The position numbers and the translations under genes are program-made. The notes under the pieces were generated by a model. The model did no database searches. It saw nothing but the letters and a program-made list of their open reading frames with translations, and had not been told where the DNA came from. From positions 806,001-870,000 of the forward strand of contig NZ_JUGF01000002.1 of NCBI RefSeq assembly GCF_000799165.1: a DNA stretch of 64,000 nucleotides, in the 5' to 3' direction. Shown piece after piece: positions 23,821 to 33,322 of the stretch. The DNA is from Methylotenera versatilis 7 (GTDB taxonomy: Bacteria; Pseudomonadota; Gammaproteobacteria; Burkholderiales; Methylophilaceae). Numbering within the stretch: position 1 is the first letter of the stretch; every line of letters begins with the position of its first letter.

Positions 23821-23874
23821 TAGTGATTAATAATTTTGGTTGTTAATCACTAAATTATATATTTAAGTGATTAA
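23821..23874. repeat. Three AGTGATTAA motifs in the nusA-infB spacer
   Basis: TAGTGATTAA (23821-23830) and its perfect complement TTAATCACTA (23843-23852) form a 10-bp stem with a 12-base loop. A third copy AGTGATTAA lies at 23866-23874. There is no T tract, so an mRNA processing or control hairpin is more likely than a terminator. Confidence 0.5.
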
Positions 23875-23948
23875 GTCGATGGCAAGACGTTGAGCTAGTA
23901 GTAGAGAAATATTGAGTGTAGTAGAAAATAGAAAGATTGGAGCAGTAA

Positions 23949-26651
23949 ATGGCACAAACAACCGTTGCACAATTCGCCGCAGAGCTAGGGCTGCCAACCG
24001 CTTTGTTGCTAGATCAGCTTAAAAGTGCTGGCGTCGTTAAGTCGGCCTTGGAAGATAAATTGGAAGAAGCCGATAAAACTGCGCTATTGGATTTTTTGCG
24101 TAAAGAGCATGGTGCAGAGCAAGCGCCAAAAAATAAAATCACGCTGACACGCAAATCGAATACGGAGATTAAAAAAACCGATAGTTCTGGCCGTGCGCGC
24201 ACAATTCAAGTGGAAGTGCGTAAAAAACGTGTGTTGGAGCGTCGCGATGAGCCAGAGGAGTTGGTGCAAGTGGTTGCGCCACAAGAGGAACTGCCAGTAG
24301 AAGAGCTGATTGTTGTGCCGGAAGCGGTTGAGCCAGTAGTTGTTGAGCCCGTTGTTGAAGAAGTTGTCGCGCCAGAGGAGCCACCTTTCGTTGAAGTTGA
24401 AGTGCCGGTTGAGGTAAAAGCAGAGGCAGTCGTGGAAGAAGTACCCGCTGTAAAACCAACGACGCTCAGAAAACAAGTATTAACTCCTGAACAGATTGCG
24501 ATCCGTGAGCTAGAAGCTAAACGGCATGCCACATTAGCTGCGATGCAAGCGGAAGATGTACGTAGAAAACAAGAGCTTGTACAGCGTCGTCTAGATGAAG
24601 AGGCAAGAAGGCTGGCCGAAGCAGAAGCGGCGAAAGTGAAGGCCGCTAAATTATCAGAAGGCACGCTACATAAACCTGTTGCCAAGCCGGGCGCTGATGC
24701 AAAACCTGCAGCGGCGAAAGATGCTAAAAAAGTTAAAGGCAATAATAAAGAGTGGACTGATGCTGAGAATAAAAAACGTGGCTTGAAAACACGTGGTGCA
24801 GTTACTACAGGCTCTAATTGGCGTTCACCAAAAGGTAAAAATAGATCACATCACGATGATGATGCAGAACATGCATTTACAGTACCGACTGAGGCAATCG
24901 TTTATGAAGTGTTGGTGCCGGAAACGATTACAGTTGCTGATTTGGCTCACAAAATGGCGGTTAAATCAGGCGAAGTGATTAAAAAGCTCATGACCATGGG
25001 CATGATGGTGACGATTAATCAGGTTCTGGATCAGGAAACCGCGATTATTTTAGTGGAAGAAATGGGTCATAAAGCCTCGGCAGCTGCATCGAACGATCCT
25101 GAAGTATTCTTAGAGGAAGCCGAACATGCGCAAGCTGTTATGGAAACTCGTCCACCAGTTGTAACAGTAATGGGTCATGTGGATCACGGTAAAACGTCGT
25201 TACTAGATTATATTCGCCGTAGCCGAGTGGCTACAGGCGAGGCTGGCGGCATTACGCAGCACATTGGTGCTTACCATGTGGAAACGCCACGTGGCATGGT
25301 GACTTTCCTAGATACGCCAGGCCATGAAGCTTTTACCGCGATGCGTGCACGTGGTGCCAAAGCAACCGATATTGTCATTTTAGTAGTGTCTGCGGATGAC
25401 GGAGTCATGCCACAAACCATTGAAGCGATTCATCATGCTAAGGCTGCAGGTGTCCCCCTAGTTGTTGCGATTAACAAAATTGATAAACCGGATGCAGCCC
25501 CAGAACGTGTGAAGATGGAGCTGGTTGCACAAGAAGTGGTTCCTGAAGATTTTGGTGGTGAAGTCATGTTCCGCGAAGTATCAGCCAAAACAGGTAAAGG
25601 CATTGATGAGCTATTAGAGGCCGTATTGCTGCAAGCTGAAATTTTAGAGCTGCAAGCACCAAAAAATACGCCAGCTAAAGGCCTGGTGATTGAAGGTAGA
25701 CTTGATAAAGGTCGTGGTCCAGTTACCACAGTATTGGTGCAGTCAGGCACATTAAAACGTGGCGATATGATTCTAGCAGGCAGCACATTTGGTAAAGTGC
25801 GCGCCATGCTTGATGAGTCCGGCAATGATATCAAAGAAGCTGGCCCGTCGATTCCGGTTGAAATTTTAGGTTTATCTGACGTACCAAGTGCGGGCGAAGA
25901 AGTGATTGTATTGAATGACGAGCGTAAAGCACGTGAAATCGCTAACTTCCGCGCAGGCAAATTCCGTGATACCAAGCTTGCTAAACAGCAAGCGGCCAAA
26001 CTTGAAAATATGTTTGACCAAATGGCCGAAGGCGAAGTGCAAACATTAAATCTGATTATTAAATCAGATGTGCAAGGTTCTTACGAAGCTTTGGCAACCA
26101 GTTTGCAAAAACTATCAACCGCTGAAGTGAAGGTGCATATTATCCACACGGGTGTCGGTGCGATTTCTGAATCTGATGTGAACTTAAGTGCCGCTTCTGG
26201 TGCTGTACTGATTGGTTTTAACGTGCGTGCCGATGCTGGATCACGTAAATTGATTGACAGCTTGGGCGTTGATGTACGTTATTACAATATTATTTATGAA
26301 GCGGTTGACGAAGTAAAAGCAGCTTTAGGTGGCATGCTGAAACCAGAGCAAAAAGAAAGCATGATTGGTACGGTAGAGATTCGCGAAGTATTCCGTATTT
26401 CAAAAGTGGGTTCAATTGCGGGTTGTTATGTGCAGGATGGCATGATCAAGCGCAACTCACGCGTGCGCGTATTGCGTGCTAACGTGATTATTCACACCGG
26501 CGAATTAGATTCGTTGAAGCGCTTTAAAGACGATGTAAAAGAAGTGAAAAACAACTTTGAGTGCGGCTTGTCATTGAAAAATTATAATGACATTGAAGTG
26601 GGTGACATACTTGAGGTTTATGAAATGGTAGAAGTGGCAAGAACGCTATAA
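23949..26651 (+). CDS. infB: Translation initiation factor IF-2
   Basis: GTPase that brings initiator tRNA to the 30S subunit. An IF2_N domain (1 to about 50) is followed by a long charged linker (about 90-290, rich in Val/Glu/Pro then Ala/Lys/Arg), a second IF2_N-like segment (about 315-375), the G domain and the C-terminal beta-barrel and tRNA-binding domains. G-motifs are GHVDHGKTS (409-417), DTPGHE and NKIDKPDA. The 900-residue length is typical. GGAG sits seven bases before ATG 23949. The stop shares its last base with the rbfA start. Confidence 0.98.
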   Translation: MAQTTVAQFAAELGLPTALLLDQLKSAGVVKSALEDKLEEADKTALLDFLRKEHGAEQAPKNKITLTRKSNTEIKKTDSSGRARTIQVEVRKKRVLERRDEPEELVQVVAPQEELPVEELIVVPEAVEPVVVEPVVEEVVAPEEPPFVEVEVPVEVKAEAVVEEVPAVKPTTLRKQVLTPEQIAIRELEAKRHATLAAMQAEDVRRKQELVQRRLDEEARRLAEAEAAKVKAAKLSEGTLHKPVAKPGADAKPAAAKDAKKVKGNNKEWTDAENKKRGLKTRGAVTTGSNWRSPKGKNRSHHDDDAEHAFTVPTEAIVYEVLVPETITVADLAHKMAVKSGEVIKKLMTMGMMVTINQVLDQETAIILVEEMGHKASAAASNDPEVFLEEAEHAQAVMETRPPVVTVMGHVDHGKTSLLDYIRRSRVATGEAGGITQHIGAYHVETPRGMVTFLDTPGHEAFTAMRARGAKATDIVILVVSADDGVMPQTIEAIHHAKAAGVPLVVAINKIDKPDAAPERVKMELVAQEVVPEDFGGEVMFREVSAKTGKGIDELLEAVLLQAEILELQAPKNTPAKGLVIEGRLDKGRGPVTTVLVQSGTLKRGDMILAGSTFGKVRAMLDESGNDIKEAGPSIPVEILGLSDVPSAGEEVIVLNDERKAREIANFRAGKFRDTKLAKQQAAKLENMFDQMAEGEVQTLNLIIKSDVQGSYEALATSLQKLSTAEVKVHIIHTGVGAISESDVNLSAASGAVLIGFNVRADAGSRKLIDSLGVDVRYYNIIYEAVDEVKAALGGMLKPEQKESMIGTVEIREVFRISKVGSIAGCYVQDGMIKRNSRVRVLRANVIIHTGELDSLKRFKDDVKEVKNNFECGLSLKNYNDIEVGDILEVYEMVEVARTL

Positions 26652-27007
26652 TGGCAAAAGAATTTTCAAGAGCAACTCGCGTTGCAGAACAGATGCAGCG
26701 CGAATTGGCTGACTTATTACAGTTTGAGGTAAAAGATCCGCGCGTTGGCATGGTGACAATCACGCAGGTTGAGGTGACTGGCGATATGGCACATGCGAAA
26801 ATTTTTTATACTGCCGCAAAAGCCAGCGATAGTATTCAGCAAGGATTGGAAAAGTCGGCGGGTTTTTTGCGCACACAAGTAGCCAAACGCATGCTATTGC
26901 GCACTGTGCCACAGTTGCATTTTGTGTATGATGCTTCTATCGATAATGGCATGAAAATGGCGCAGCTGATTGATGCTGCGCGCGCTACAGATAAAAACTC
27001 AGATTAA
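26651..27007 (+). CDS. rbfA: 30S ribosome-binding factor RbfA
   Basis: Cold-shock-associated 16S maturation factor. The KH-fold protein (118 residues) shows RATRVAEQMQRELADLLQFEVKDPRVGMVTITQVEVTGDMAHAKIF and the C-terminal LLRTVPQLHFVYDASIDNGMKM, which are RbfA signatures. Its ATG uses the last base of the infB stop (TAATG), giving tight coupling. Confidence 0.97.
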   Translation: MAKEFSRATRVAEQMQRELADLLQFEVKDPRVGMVTITQVEVTGDMAHAKIFYTAAKASDSIQQGLEKSAGFLRTQVAKRMLLRTVPQLHFVYDASIDNGMKMAQLIDAARATDKNSD

Positions 27008-27021
27008 AATATCCTTTAATT

Positions 27022-27948
27022 TTGCAATTCAAACGCACGAAACGCGCCATTAATGGCGTTTTATTACTCGATAAGCCACTCGGCTTTTCATCTAACCAAG
27101 CATTACAAAAAGTAAAATGGCTTTTTTCCGCTACGAAGGCGGGCCACACCGGTACACTTGATCCACTGGCGACTGGTTTGCTACCAATCTGTTTGGGCGA
27201 GGCGACCAAGTTTGCCCAATATGTAACGGATGCGGATAAAACCTATTTTGCAACAATTAAGTTGGGAGCCACCACAACTACGGGTGATGCGGAAGGCGAA
27301 GTGTTAACGACCGCACCGGTAAGCCTTACCAAGCCCCAGCTTGAGGCTGCCTGCAAGCAGTTTTTGGGTGAAATAAGCCAAATGCCTCCCATGTATTCGG
27401 CTTTGAAGCATGAGGGCAAGGCGCTGTACGAGTACGCCAGAGAAGGCGTGAATATTGAGCGTAAAACACGGTTAATTACCATACAAAGTATTGTAGTTAA
27501 TGCGTTTGATGGTGGTGATATTGCGGAAATTACGGTTAGCTGCAGCAAGGGTACTTATATCCGCACATTGGCAGAAGATATTGGTGCGGCACTTGGCTGC
27601 GGCGCACATTTAAGCGGTTTGCGCCGTATAGAAACTGCCGGCTATTTATTGTCACAAGCAATGACAATTGAGCAATTAGAAGCGCTGCCACAAGAGAGTC
27701 GTGATGCCCTGCTGTTGCCAGTTGACTCAGCGATAGAAACTTTGGCTAAAGTTATTTTAAATGCGGATGCTGTGCATTTTGTTATGCAAGGTCAGGCTGT
27801 TTGGTTGTCTGGAAGCACGCGTCAGAATTTGTCTGTGGGCGATGATTTGAGACTTTATGATGAGCAGGGCCAATTTCTAGGTTTAGGTTTTTTGCAGGAC
27901 GATGGAAAAGTTGCACCTAAAAGGCTTGTTAAGCGCTCAGACAATTAA
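27022..27948 (+). CDS. truB: tRNA pseudouridine-55 synthase
   Basis: Makes pseudouridine 55 in the T-loop of tRNAs. The opening INGVLLLDKPLGFSSN and the catalytic AGHTGTLDPLATGLLP (nucleophilic Asp) are intact, followed by MYSALKHEGKALYEYAREG and SKGTYIRTLAEDIG. The last 60 residues match the PUA-like C-terminal region. The only in-frame start that keeps the conserved N terminus is TTG 27022, with no clear Shine-Dalgarno, so translation may depend on coupling to rbfA, which ends 14 bases upstream. Confidence 0.95.
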   Translation: MQFKRTKRAINGVLLLDKPLGFSSNQALQKVKWLFSATKAGHTGTLDPLATGLLPICLGEATKFAQYVTDADKTYFATIKLGATTTTGDAEGEVLTTAPVSLTKPQLEAACKQFLGEISQMPPMYSALKHEGKALYEYAREGVNIERKTRLITIQSIVVNAFDGGDIAEITVSCSKGTYIRTLAEDIGAALGCGAHLSGLRRIETAGYLLSQAMTIEQLEALPQESRDALLLPVDSAIETLAKVILNADAVHFVMQGQAVWLSGSTRQNLSVGDDLRLYDEQGQFLGLGFLQDDGKVAPKRLVKRSDN

Positions 27949-27964
27949 TCACTGGATTAGTAGC

Positions 27965-27998
27965 CACTTTTTAATCATGACAAAATAATTAAAAAGTG
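27965..27998. terminator. AT-rich 11-bp perfect hairpin after truB
   Basis: CACTTTTTAAT (27965-27975) pairs with ATTAAAAAGTG (27988-27998) across a 12-base loop. It lies 17 bases past the truB stop. A downstream T tract is missing, so it is either a weak operon end or an mRNA-stability hairpin. Confidence 0.45.
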
Positions 27999-28145
27999 TA
28001 ATTGAATGAATGGCTTGCAGTGTATAAAGCGCTTGTTAAAAAGGGTTAATCACGTTATCATGTTGGATTAATCGTAAATGAATGTATTTGCGGGTTCAAT
28101 TTAAAAGACCTGTTTTTACATTGACGCTAACTCAAAGGAAAAAAG

Positions 28146-28415
28146 ATGGCAATTACAGCAGTAGATACCGCAAAAATCGTAGCAGATTATCAACGTGCTC
28201 CAGGTGATACAGGTAGCCCGGAAGTGCAAGTAGCGCTTTTAACTAACCGTATTACTTATTTAACCGAGCATTTTAAAGCAAACAAAAAAGACAATCACTC
28301 ACGCCGCGGTTTGTTAGCAATGGTGAGTCAACGTCGTCGTTTGTTAGATTATTTGAAAAGTAGAGATGTAAGCCGTTATCAAACGTTGATTGAGCGTTTA
28401 AGCTTACGTAAGTAA
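28146..28415 (+). CDS. rpsO: 30S ribosomal protein S15
   Basis: Small-subunit protein that binds the central domain of 16S rRNA. Family features are the [51 protein letters not shown] core and a C-terminal [12 protein letters not shown]. It has 89 residues, the exact usual size. An AAAGGA ribosome-binding site precedes ATG 28146. Gene order truB-rpsO-pnp is conserved in proteobacteria; in E. coli S15 represses its own mRNA through a leader pseudoknot, and the 197-base upstream region here has room for one, though I could not identify it. Confidence 0.98.
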   Translation: MAITAVDTAKIVADYQRAPGDTGSPEVQVALLTNRITYLTEHFKANKKDNHSRRGLLAMVSQRRRLLDYLKSRDVSRYQTLIERLSLRK

Positions 28416-28482
28416 TTGTTATAAAAATACCAAGTTTTTTAACGTTTAATTTGTTAATTCTGGGTTCATTTTTATAATTAAG

Positions 28483-28519
28483 AAAGGCCGATTGCATGGT
28501 GATATGCGTCGGCTTTTTT
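28483..28519 (+). terminator. Intrinsic terminator between rpsO and pnp
   Basis: AAAGGCCGA...TCGGCTTTTTT forms a stem (one bulged G), extended by GCAT/ATGC around GGTGAT, and ends in six T. It probably terminates part of the rpsO transcripts before pnp. Confidence 0.85.
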
Positions 28520-28623
28520 GTTTTATACATTTATCACATATATTTGTTATTAGAGACGATTGCTATTGGGTAGTGAATAGCAATTAATTGAATTGAAAAG
28601 CATAGAATAGAAAAGGAAGTCTA

Positions 28624-30738
28624 ATGTTTAATAAAGTTAAAAAAAGTATTCAATACGGGGCGCATGAGCTCACGATTGAAACGGGTGAAATCGCGCGTCA
28701 AGCAGATGGCGCAGTGTTGGTAAGTTACGGTGATACCGTTGTTTTGGTGACAGTAGTTGGTAAACATGAAGTAAAAGCAGGTCAGGATTTCTTTCCATTA
28801 ACAGTGGATTACATGGAAAAAACCTATGCAGCAGGCAAGATTCCAGGTGGTTTCTTCAAGCGCGAAGGTCGTCCTTCCGAAAAAGAAACGCTGACAAGCC
28901 GTTTAATCGATCGCCCATTACGCCCTTTATTTCCAGAAGCTTTCTATAATGAAGTGCAAATCGTTGCGACGGTCATGTCATCAGATCCAGAAATCGATGC
29001 AGATATTCCAGCCATTATTGGTGCGTCAGCGGCAATGTCATTGTCAGGCATTCCATTTTTTGGCCCATTAGGTGCAGCGCGCGTTGGCTATATTGATGGT
29101 GCATATGTATTAAATCCTACCAAAGCACAATTAGAAGTAACCGATCTGGATTTAGTGGTTGCTGCAACTGAAACTGCTGTGATGATGGTGGAATCTGAAG
29201 CGAAAGAGCTGTCAGAAGAAGTAATGCTGGGCGCGGTTGTTTATGGCCACGAGCAAATGCAAGCCGTGATTAAACTGATTAACGAATTATCTGCTGAAGC
29301 AGGTAAAGACGCTTGGGATTGGGTTGCTCCAGAGCCGGATACAGCACTGATCGCAAAAGTGGCTGATTTGGCTGCGGCAGATGTGAATGCGGCTTTCCAA
29401 ATCAAAGCAAAAGGCGCGCGTTCAGCTAAATTAGACGAAATTAAAAATCGTGTTTTAGGTGAGTTGATCACTGAAAGCACATCAACAGATGAAGCCAACA
29501 AAATTAAAACCGAGTTCTTTAATTTAGAAGCCAAAACTGTCCGTAGCCAAATCTTGAATGGCGAACCACGTATCGATGGTCGTGATACACGCACCGTGCG
29601 TCCAATCACTGTGCGCACTGGCGTATTGCCGCGCACGCATGGTTCTGCATTATTTACACGCGGTGAAACACAGGCTTTAGTGGTTGTGACTTTAGGTACA
29701 GGTCGTGATGAGCAAGTGATTGATGCACTGCAAGGTGAGTTTAAAGATCGCTTTATGTTGCATTACAACATGCCTCCGTATGCGACAGGTGAAACGGGTC
29801 GCGTTGGTACACCAAAACGTCGTGAGATTGGTCACGGCCGCTTAGCAAAACGCGCATTAGCCGCGACTTTGCCAACAGCAGAAGAGTTTGGTTATACCGT
29901 GCGTATCGTGTCGGAGATTACTGAATCAAACGGTTCTAGTTCAATGGCTTCAGTCTGTGGCGGTTCATTAGCCATGATGGATGCAGGCGTACCGCTTAAA
30001 AATCACGTGGCAGGTATTGCGATGGGCTTAATTAAAGAAGGTAATCGCGTTGCAGTATTAACCGATATCTTGGGTGATGAAGATCATCTAGGCGATATGG
30101 ACTTTAAAGTAGCCGGTACAGAAGATGGTATCACTGCGCTGCAAATGGACATTAAAATTACCGGCATTACTGCACAAATCATGCAAGTGGCATTGGCGCA
30201 AGCTAAAGAAGGTCGTGCGCATATTTTAGGCATCATGCAATCTTCGATGAGCGCTGTGAATACTGAAATGTCGGCATTTGCACCACGTATTATCACCATG
30301 AAAATCAATCCAGATAAAATTCGCGATGTGATTGGTAAAGGCGGCGCAGTGATTCAAGCGTTAACTAAGGAAACCAATACCAGTATTGATATTGAAGAAG
30401 ATGGTACCGTAAAAATTGCCTGTACCAATGCCCAAGAAGGCGAAGAAGCGCAGCGCCGTATTGCACAAATCACGGCAGAGGTTGAAGTAGGCCAAATTTA
30501 TGAAGGTCCAGTGGTTAAGTTGTTGGACTTTGGTGCAGTGGTTAGCTTGTTGCCAGGCAAAGATGGTTTGGTACACATCTCACAAATCGCTCACCAACGT
30601 GTAAATGCGGTAAGTGACTTTGTAAAAGAAGGCGATATCGTTAAAGTAAAAGTAGTGGAAATCGATGACAAAGGTAAAGTGCGTTTAAGCATGAAGGCTT
30701 TGATCGAGGCGCCAGCAAAAGAGGAACCAGCGCAGTAA
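28624..30738 (+). CDS. pnp: Polyribonucleotide nucleotidyltransferase (PNPase)
   Basis: 3'-5' phosphorolytic exoribonuclease, core of the RNA degradosome. Two RNase PH domains (about 1-230 and 310-550) flank an alpha-helical domain. [27 protein letters not shown] and [21 protein letters not shown] mark the active-site halves. A KH domain (about 555-620, with [16 protein letters not shown]) and an S1 domain (about 622-694, with [19 protein letters not shown]) follow. Full length at 704 residues. AAGGAAG lies five bases before ATG 28624, and an intrinsic terminator follows. Confidence 0.98.
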   Translation: MFNKVKKSIQYGAHELTIETGEIARQADGAVLVSYGDTVVLVTVVGKHEVKAGQDFFPLTVDYMEKTYAAGKIPGGFFKREGRPSEKETLTSRLIDRPLRPLFPEAFYNEVQIVATVMSSDPEIDADIPAIIGASAAMSLSGIPFFGPLGAARVGYIDGAYVLNPTKAQLEVTDLDLVVAATETAVMMVESEAKELSEEVMLGAVVYGHEQMQAVIKLINELSAEAGKDAWDWVAPEPDTALIAKVADLAAADVNAAFQIKAKGARSAKLDEIKNRVLGELITESTSTDEANKIKTEFFNLEAKTVRSQILNGEPRIDGRDTRTVRPITVRTGVLPRTHGSALFTRGETQALVVVTLGTGRDEQVIDALQGEFKDRFMLHYNMPPYATGETGRVGTPKRREIGHGRLAKRALAATLPTAEEFGYTVRIVSEITESNGSSSMASVCGGSLAMMDAGVPLKNHVAGIAMGLIKEGNRVAVLTDILGDEDHLGDMDFKVAGTEDGITALQMDIKITGITAQIMQVALAQAKEGRAHILGIMQSSMSAVNTEMSAFAPRIITMKINPDKIRDVIGKGGAVIQALTKETNTSIDIEEDGTVKIACTNAQEGEEAQRRIAQITAEVEVGQIYEGPVVKLLDFGAVVSLLPGKDGLVHISQIAHQRVNAVSDFVKEGDIVKVKVVEIDDKGKVRLSMKALIEAPAKEEPAQ

Positions 30739-30758
30739 TTAGAGCAGTCTTAGTAAGC

Positions 30759-30784
30759 AAAAAGCCCGCGAAAGCGGGCTTTTT
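30759..30784 (+). terminator. Intrinsic terminator of pnp
   Basis: Perfect 11-bp stem AAAAAGCCCGC / GCGGGCTTTTT with a GAAA tetraloop and a T run. The stem is symmetric and could also serve dksA, which converges from the other side. Confidence 0.95.
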
Positions 30785-30819
30785 GTTATTCATGCTTTTA
30801 GTTAATTTAAAAGACTTAA

Positions 30820-31242
30820 CTATTTGGCAACTTGTCTTTCACGCATTTCATCCAAAGTTTTGCAATCAATGCACAGTGTAGCAGTAGGGCGCGCTTCTAA
30901 GCGTTTTAAACCAATTTCTACACCACAACCTTCACAATAACCGTATTCGTCTGCATCAATATTGCGCAATGTTTCGTCAATTTTTTTAATTAGCTTACGT
31001 TCGCGGTCGCGGTTGCGTAACTCTAAAGCCATGTCTGATTCCTGGCTGGCACGGTCATTTGGATCGGCAAACATGGTCACTTCGTCCTGCATTGTGTGCA
31101 CAGTTTTGTCGATATCGTGACTTAAATCAGATTTCCAGTTATTTAAAATAGCGCGAAAATGATTGAGTTGATTTTTATTCATGTATTCCTCATCAGGTTT
31201 TGGCTGATAAGGAGTGAATGTTTTAGTAAGGGTTTCTGCCAT
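30820..31242 (-). CDS. dksA: RNA polymerase-binding transcription factor DksA
   Basis: Enters the RNAP secondary channel and potentiates ppGpp control of rRNA and amino-acid promoters. The coiled-coil tip bears the functional Asp pair (DPNDRASQESD), and the zinc finger is CEGCGVEIG-x(n)-CIDC with all four cysteines. LELRNRDRERKLIKKI is near-identical to E. coli DksA. The ATG at 31242 keeps the conserved YQPKPDEEYMN stretch. An internal ATG at about residue 21 has a better GAGGAA site and could also be used. Convergent with pnp. Its presence with spoT and stringent-type rRNA promoters in one window is notable. Confidence 0.97.
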   Translation of the reverse strand: MAETLTKTFTPYQPKPDEEYMNKNQLNHFRAILNNWKSDLSHDIDKTVHTMQDEVTMFADPNDRASQESDMALELRNRDRERKLIKKIDETLRNIDADEYGYCEGCGVEIGLKRLEARPTATLCIDCKTLDEMRERQVAK

Positions 31243-31324
31243 AGTTTATCCAGCTAGTTTTTATAATAAAATCAGTTACTTGAAAAAATTAGAATGATAA
31301 ATGTGTGAAATTTTCAATCGCGCG

Positions 31325-31353
31325 AGTGTACACCTATTGCACTATATATGCAA
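31325..31353 (-). promoter_or_regulatory. Possible dksA promoter
   Basis: On the minus strand, TTGCAT (31353-31348), 17 bases, TACACT (31330-31325), followed by a GC-rich TCGCGCG. It lies between folD and dksA, about 85 bases before the dksA start. The hexamers are only moderate matches. Confidence 0.4.
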
Positions 31354-31364
31354 AAAATTGATTT

Positions 31365-32234
31365 TTAATGATGATTAGCCCGCTTCTCACTTAACTCTAA
31401 AGCCAATAATGTGTTTTCCATTAGCGTCGCTACCGTCATTGGTCCCACGCCGCCTGGCACCGGTGTAATGTAGCTGGCACGCTGTTTTGCTGCTTCGAAA
31501 TCCACATCGCCACAAATAGTGCCATCATCCAAGCGGTTAATGCCAATATCAATCACAATTGCGCCAGGTTTAACCCACTCACCTTTAATAAGCCCTGGTT
31601 TGCCTGCAGCAGCGACAATTAAATCTGCACGTTTAATATTATCGGCCAAATTTTTAGTATGGCGATGGCAACTGGTAGTTGTGCAGCCGGCTAATAATAA
31701 TTCAAGTGCCATTGGTCGTCCTACATGGTTAGAAACACCCACAATAACCGCATCTAAGCCCATTAAATCAATTTTGCTGGCCTGTAGCATCTTAATCACG
31801 CCAAAAGGCGTGCAAGAGCGTAATGTCGGCTGGCGCACGGCTAGACGGCCAATGTTGTAAGGATGAAAACCGTCGACGTCTTTATCAACATGAATGCGTT
31901 CTATAATTTTTTCATCCGATATTTGCGCTGGCAATGGTGATTGCACCAAAATGCCGTCGATATTTGGATCATTGTTGAGATTGTCTATTAGTGCAAATAA
32001 TTCGACTTCGCCGATCGTTGCAGGCAATTCATGCACGATGGATTTGATCCCGGCTTTTTCGCTCGCTAAACGCTTGTTGCGCACGTAAATATGTGAGGCT
32101 GGATCTGCGCCTACCAGTACAACTGCTAAACAAGGTGCGCGTTTACCTGTACTTAAACGTGTAGTGATTTTGGCTTTTATGTCATTCAGCAACGCTTGGG
32201 AAATAGCCTTACCATTGATAATTTGTGCTGTCAT
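31365..32234 (-). CDS. folD: Methylene-THF dehydrogenase / methenyl-THF cyclohydrolase
   Basis: Bifunctional C1 enzyme interconverting 5,10-methylene-, methenyl- and 10-formyl-tetrahydrofolate. The signatures [23 protein letters not shown] and [18 protein letters not shown] are present; the catalytic Lys is in [13 protein letters not shown] (about residue 57), and the Rossmann part holds [18 protein letters not shown]. Normal length (289 residues). In methylotrophs this folate route supplies serine-cycle and biosynthetic C1 units. Divergent from the tRNA cluster. Confidence 0.97.
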   Translation of the reverse strand: MTAQIINGKAISQALLNDIKAKITTRLSTGKRAPCLAVVLVGADPASHIYVRNKRLASEKAGIKSIVHELPATIGEVELFALIDNLNNDPNIDGILVQSPLPAQISDEKIIERIHVDKDVDGFHPYNIGRLAVRQPTLRSCTPFGVIKMLQASKIDLMGLDAVIVGVSNHVGRPMALELLLAGCTTTSCHRHTKNLADNIKRADLIVAAAGKPGLIKGEWVKPGAIVIDIGINRLDDGTICGDVDFEAAKQRASYITPVPGGVGPMTVATLMENTLLALELSEKRANHH

Positions 32235-32287
32235 ACGTATAAATTCAACAATTATTAAAAATAAATGCTGATTTTAACATATTCGAA

Positions 32288-32316
32288 TTGACCAAAAGGC
32301 GGTATTGCGCTATATT
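32288..32316 (+). promoter_or_regulatory. Promoter of the tRNA-Pro/Arg/His cluster
   Basis: TTGACC (32288-32293), 17-base spacer, TATATT (32311-32316). The first tRNA base is only 11 bases after the -10, so the primary transcript would have a leader of just a few bases. Confidence 0.8.
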
Positions 32317-32326
32317 TCTGCCTCTT

Positions 32327-32403
32327 CGGCGTGTAGCGTAGCCTGGTAGCGCGCCTGCTTTGGGAGCAGGATGTCGGGAGTTCGAATCTCTCCACGCCGA
32401 CCA
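32327..32403 (+). tRNA. tRNA-Pro (TGG)
   Basis: Acceptor CGGCGTG/CACGCCG, anticodon TGG in CTTTGGGAG, AGTTCGAAT T-loop and encoded CCA. 77 bases. Confidence 0.97.
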
Positions 32404-32469
32404 ATTACTTTAGCAGTAAAAATAAAGTGGTCTTCCCTTTAAATGTTTGTGTTTCAGACGTGTAACCAT

Positions 32470-32546
32470 CTGCCCGTAGCTCAACCGGATAGAGCACCAG
32501 CCTTCTAAGCTGGGGGTTACAGGTTCGATTCCTGTCGGGCAGGCCA
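32470..32546 (+). tRNA. tRNA-Arg (TCT)
   Basis: Acceptor CTGCCCG/CGGGCAG, anticodon TCT in CTTCTAA, discriminator G and encoded CCA. 77 bases. Confidence 0.96.
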
Positions 32547-32574
32547 GTTTTGGTTTCAATAGCTTTGTTTCAAT

Positions 32575-32651
32575 GGTGGCTGTAGCTCAGTTGGTAGAGT
32601 CCAGGATTGTGATTCCTGTTGTCGTGGGTTCGAGCCCCATCAGCCACCCCA
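32575..32651 (+). tRNA. tRNA-His (GTG), intact copy at left end of the element
   Basis: Extra 5' G (position -1) typical of tRNA-His, acceptor GTGGCTG/CAGCCAC, anticodon GTG, discriminator C and encoded CCA. Its 3' part from the anticodon loop on is the attachment site of the integrated element and is duplicated at 38212-38257, so integration restored a complete gene. Confidence 0.97.
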
Positions 32652-32652
32652 T
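32607..32652. repeat. attL, 46-bp direct repeat in tRNA-His
   Basis: Identical base for base to 38212-38257. It covers the tRNA-His anticodon loop to the CCA end plus one T. The flanking bases differ immediately on both sides. Confidence 0.95.
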
Positions 32653-32697
32653 AAAATTCAAACACCTACGAATATTTCTAGTCCCTATTTTTTGTAA

Positions 32698-32721
32698 TTT
32701 ATTAGACAATTGTCTAATAAA
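32698..32721. repeat. 24-bp perfect palindrome near attL
   Basis: TTTATTAGACAA (32698-32709) followed directly by its complement TTGTCTAATAAA (32710-32721). It lies 45 bases inside attL and 7 bases past the stop of the minus-strand gene 32729-33322, so it may be a terminator for that gene or a protein-binding site. The half-site TTGTCTAATA recurs at 38083-38092 near attR. Confidence 0.8.
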
Positions 32722-32728
32722 CTCTAGG

Positions 32729-33322
32729 TTATGGTGATATAGCGAACGTTATACCTTCATAATTACTAGCTATTTCTAACTCCTCTAAAGCTTTAACGCC
32801 CTCACTTGAGTTTACAAACTCATTCATCATTAATGTTCTTGATACGATCATTTGCATTACATCAATCAATACAGCCCTATTTGCTAATACATCATCGTAT
32901 TGTTTAACCAGCCAATTTTTGGCTTCCACTCGATGATCTTTGTGATCAAGATGCCATCTTTTACAAAAGTTGTGAATTATGAAGTTTCTATCATCATTAA
33001 TATCGTTAAAAAATTTAATTGTAGTATTTAAAGCTTCATTATCTGGAAGAGAATTGTAAGAAAAATAGTACTGATCGCTCTCTTCTTTATTAAATTTTGA
33101 ATCTATTTTTTTTAAGTAGGTTTCATCAGTTAATCTGCCTAATGATAATTCATCAATCTTTTTTTTTCGATTATGCAAATTCTCAAACGTCCCTTTACCC
33201 TCTTTGAACTGATGAATAAGTTTAAGGATGTGCTCAACGTTTTGAAAGATCAATACGTTGCGACCCAATAACATTTGTATATTTCGAATTTCTGCTAAGT
33301 CCTCCGCACTAATATCTTTCAC
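32729..33322 (-). CDS. Unknown protein with HEPN-like RX4H motif, coupled to integrase
   Basis: I do not recognise this 197-residue protein. It appears wholly alpha-helical and is rich in charged residues. The segment NDINDDRNFIIHNFCKRW holds R112-x4-H117, the spacing of the RX4-6H motif of HEPN domains, which in many toxin and defence proteins is an RNase active site. In several families the same fold is only a binding module, so RNase activity is inference. The GTG start overlaps the integrase stop by one base (TAGTG), so it is translated from the integrase message. Downstream it ends at the 24-bp palindrome. It could be a cargo defence or toxin gene, or a recombination accessory. Confidence 0.6.
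   Translation of the reverse strand: MKDISAEDLAEIRNIQMLLGRNVLIFQNVEHILKLIHQFKEGKGTFENLHNRKKKIDELSLGRLTDETYLKKIDSKFNKEESDQYYFSYNSLPDNEALNTTIKFFNDINDDRNFIIHNFCKRWHLDHKDHRVEAKNWLVKQYDDVLANRAVLIDVMQMIVSRTLMMNEFVNSSEGVKALEELEIASNYEGITFAISP

Noticed and set aside
24084-24742. Long minus-strand ORFs opposite the IF-2 linker
   Set aside because: They arise from the repetitive Val/Glu/Ala codons of the real gene and give low-complexity peptides.
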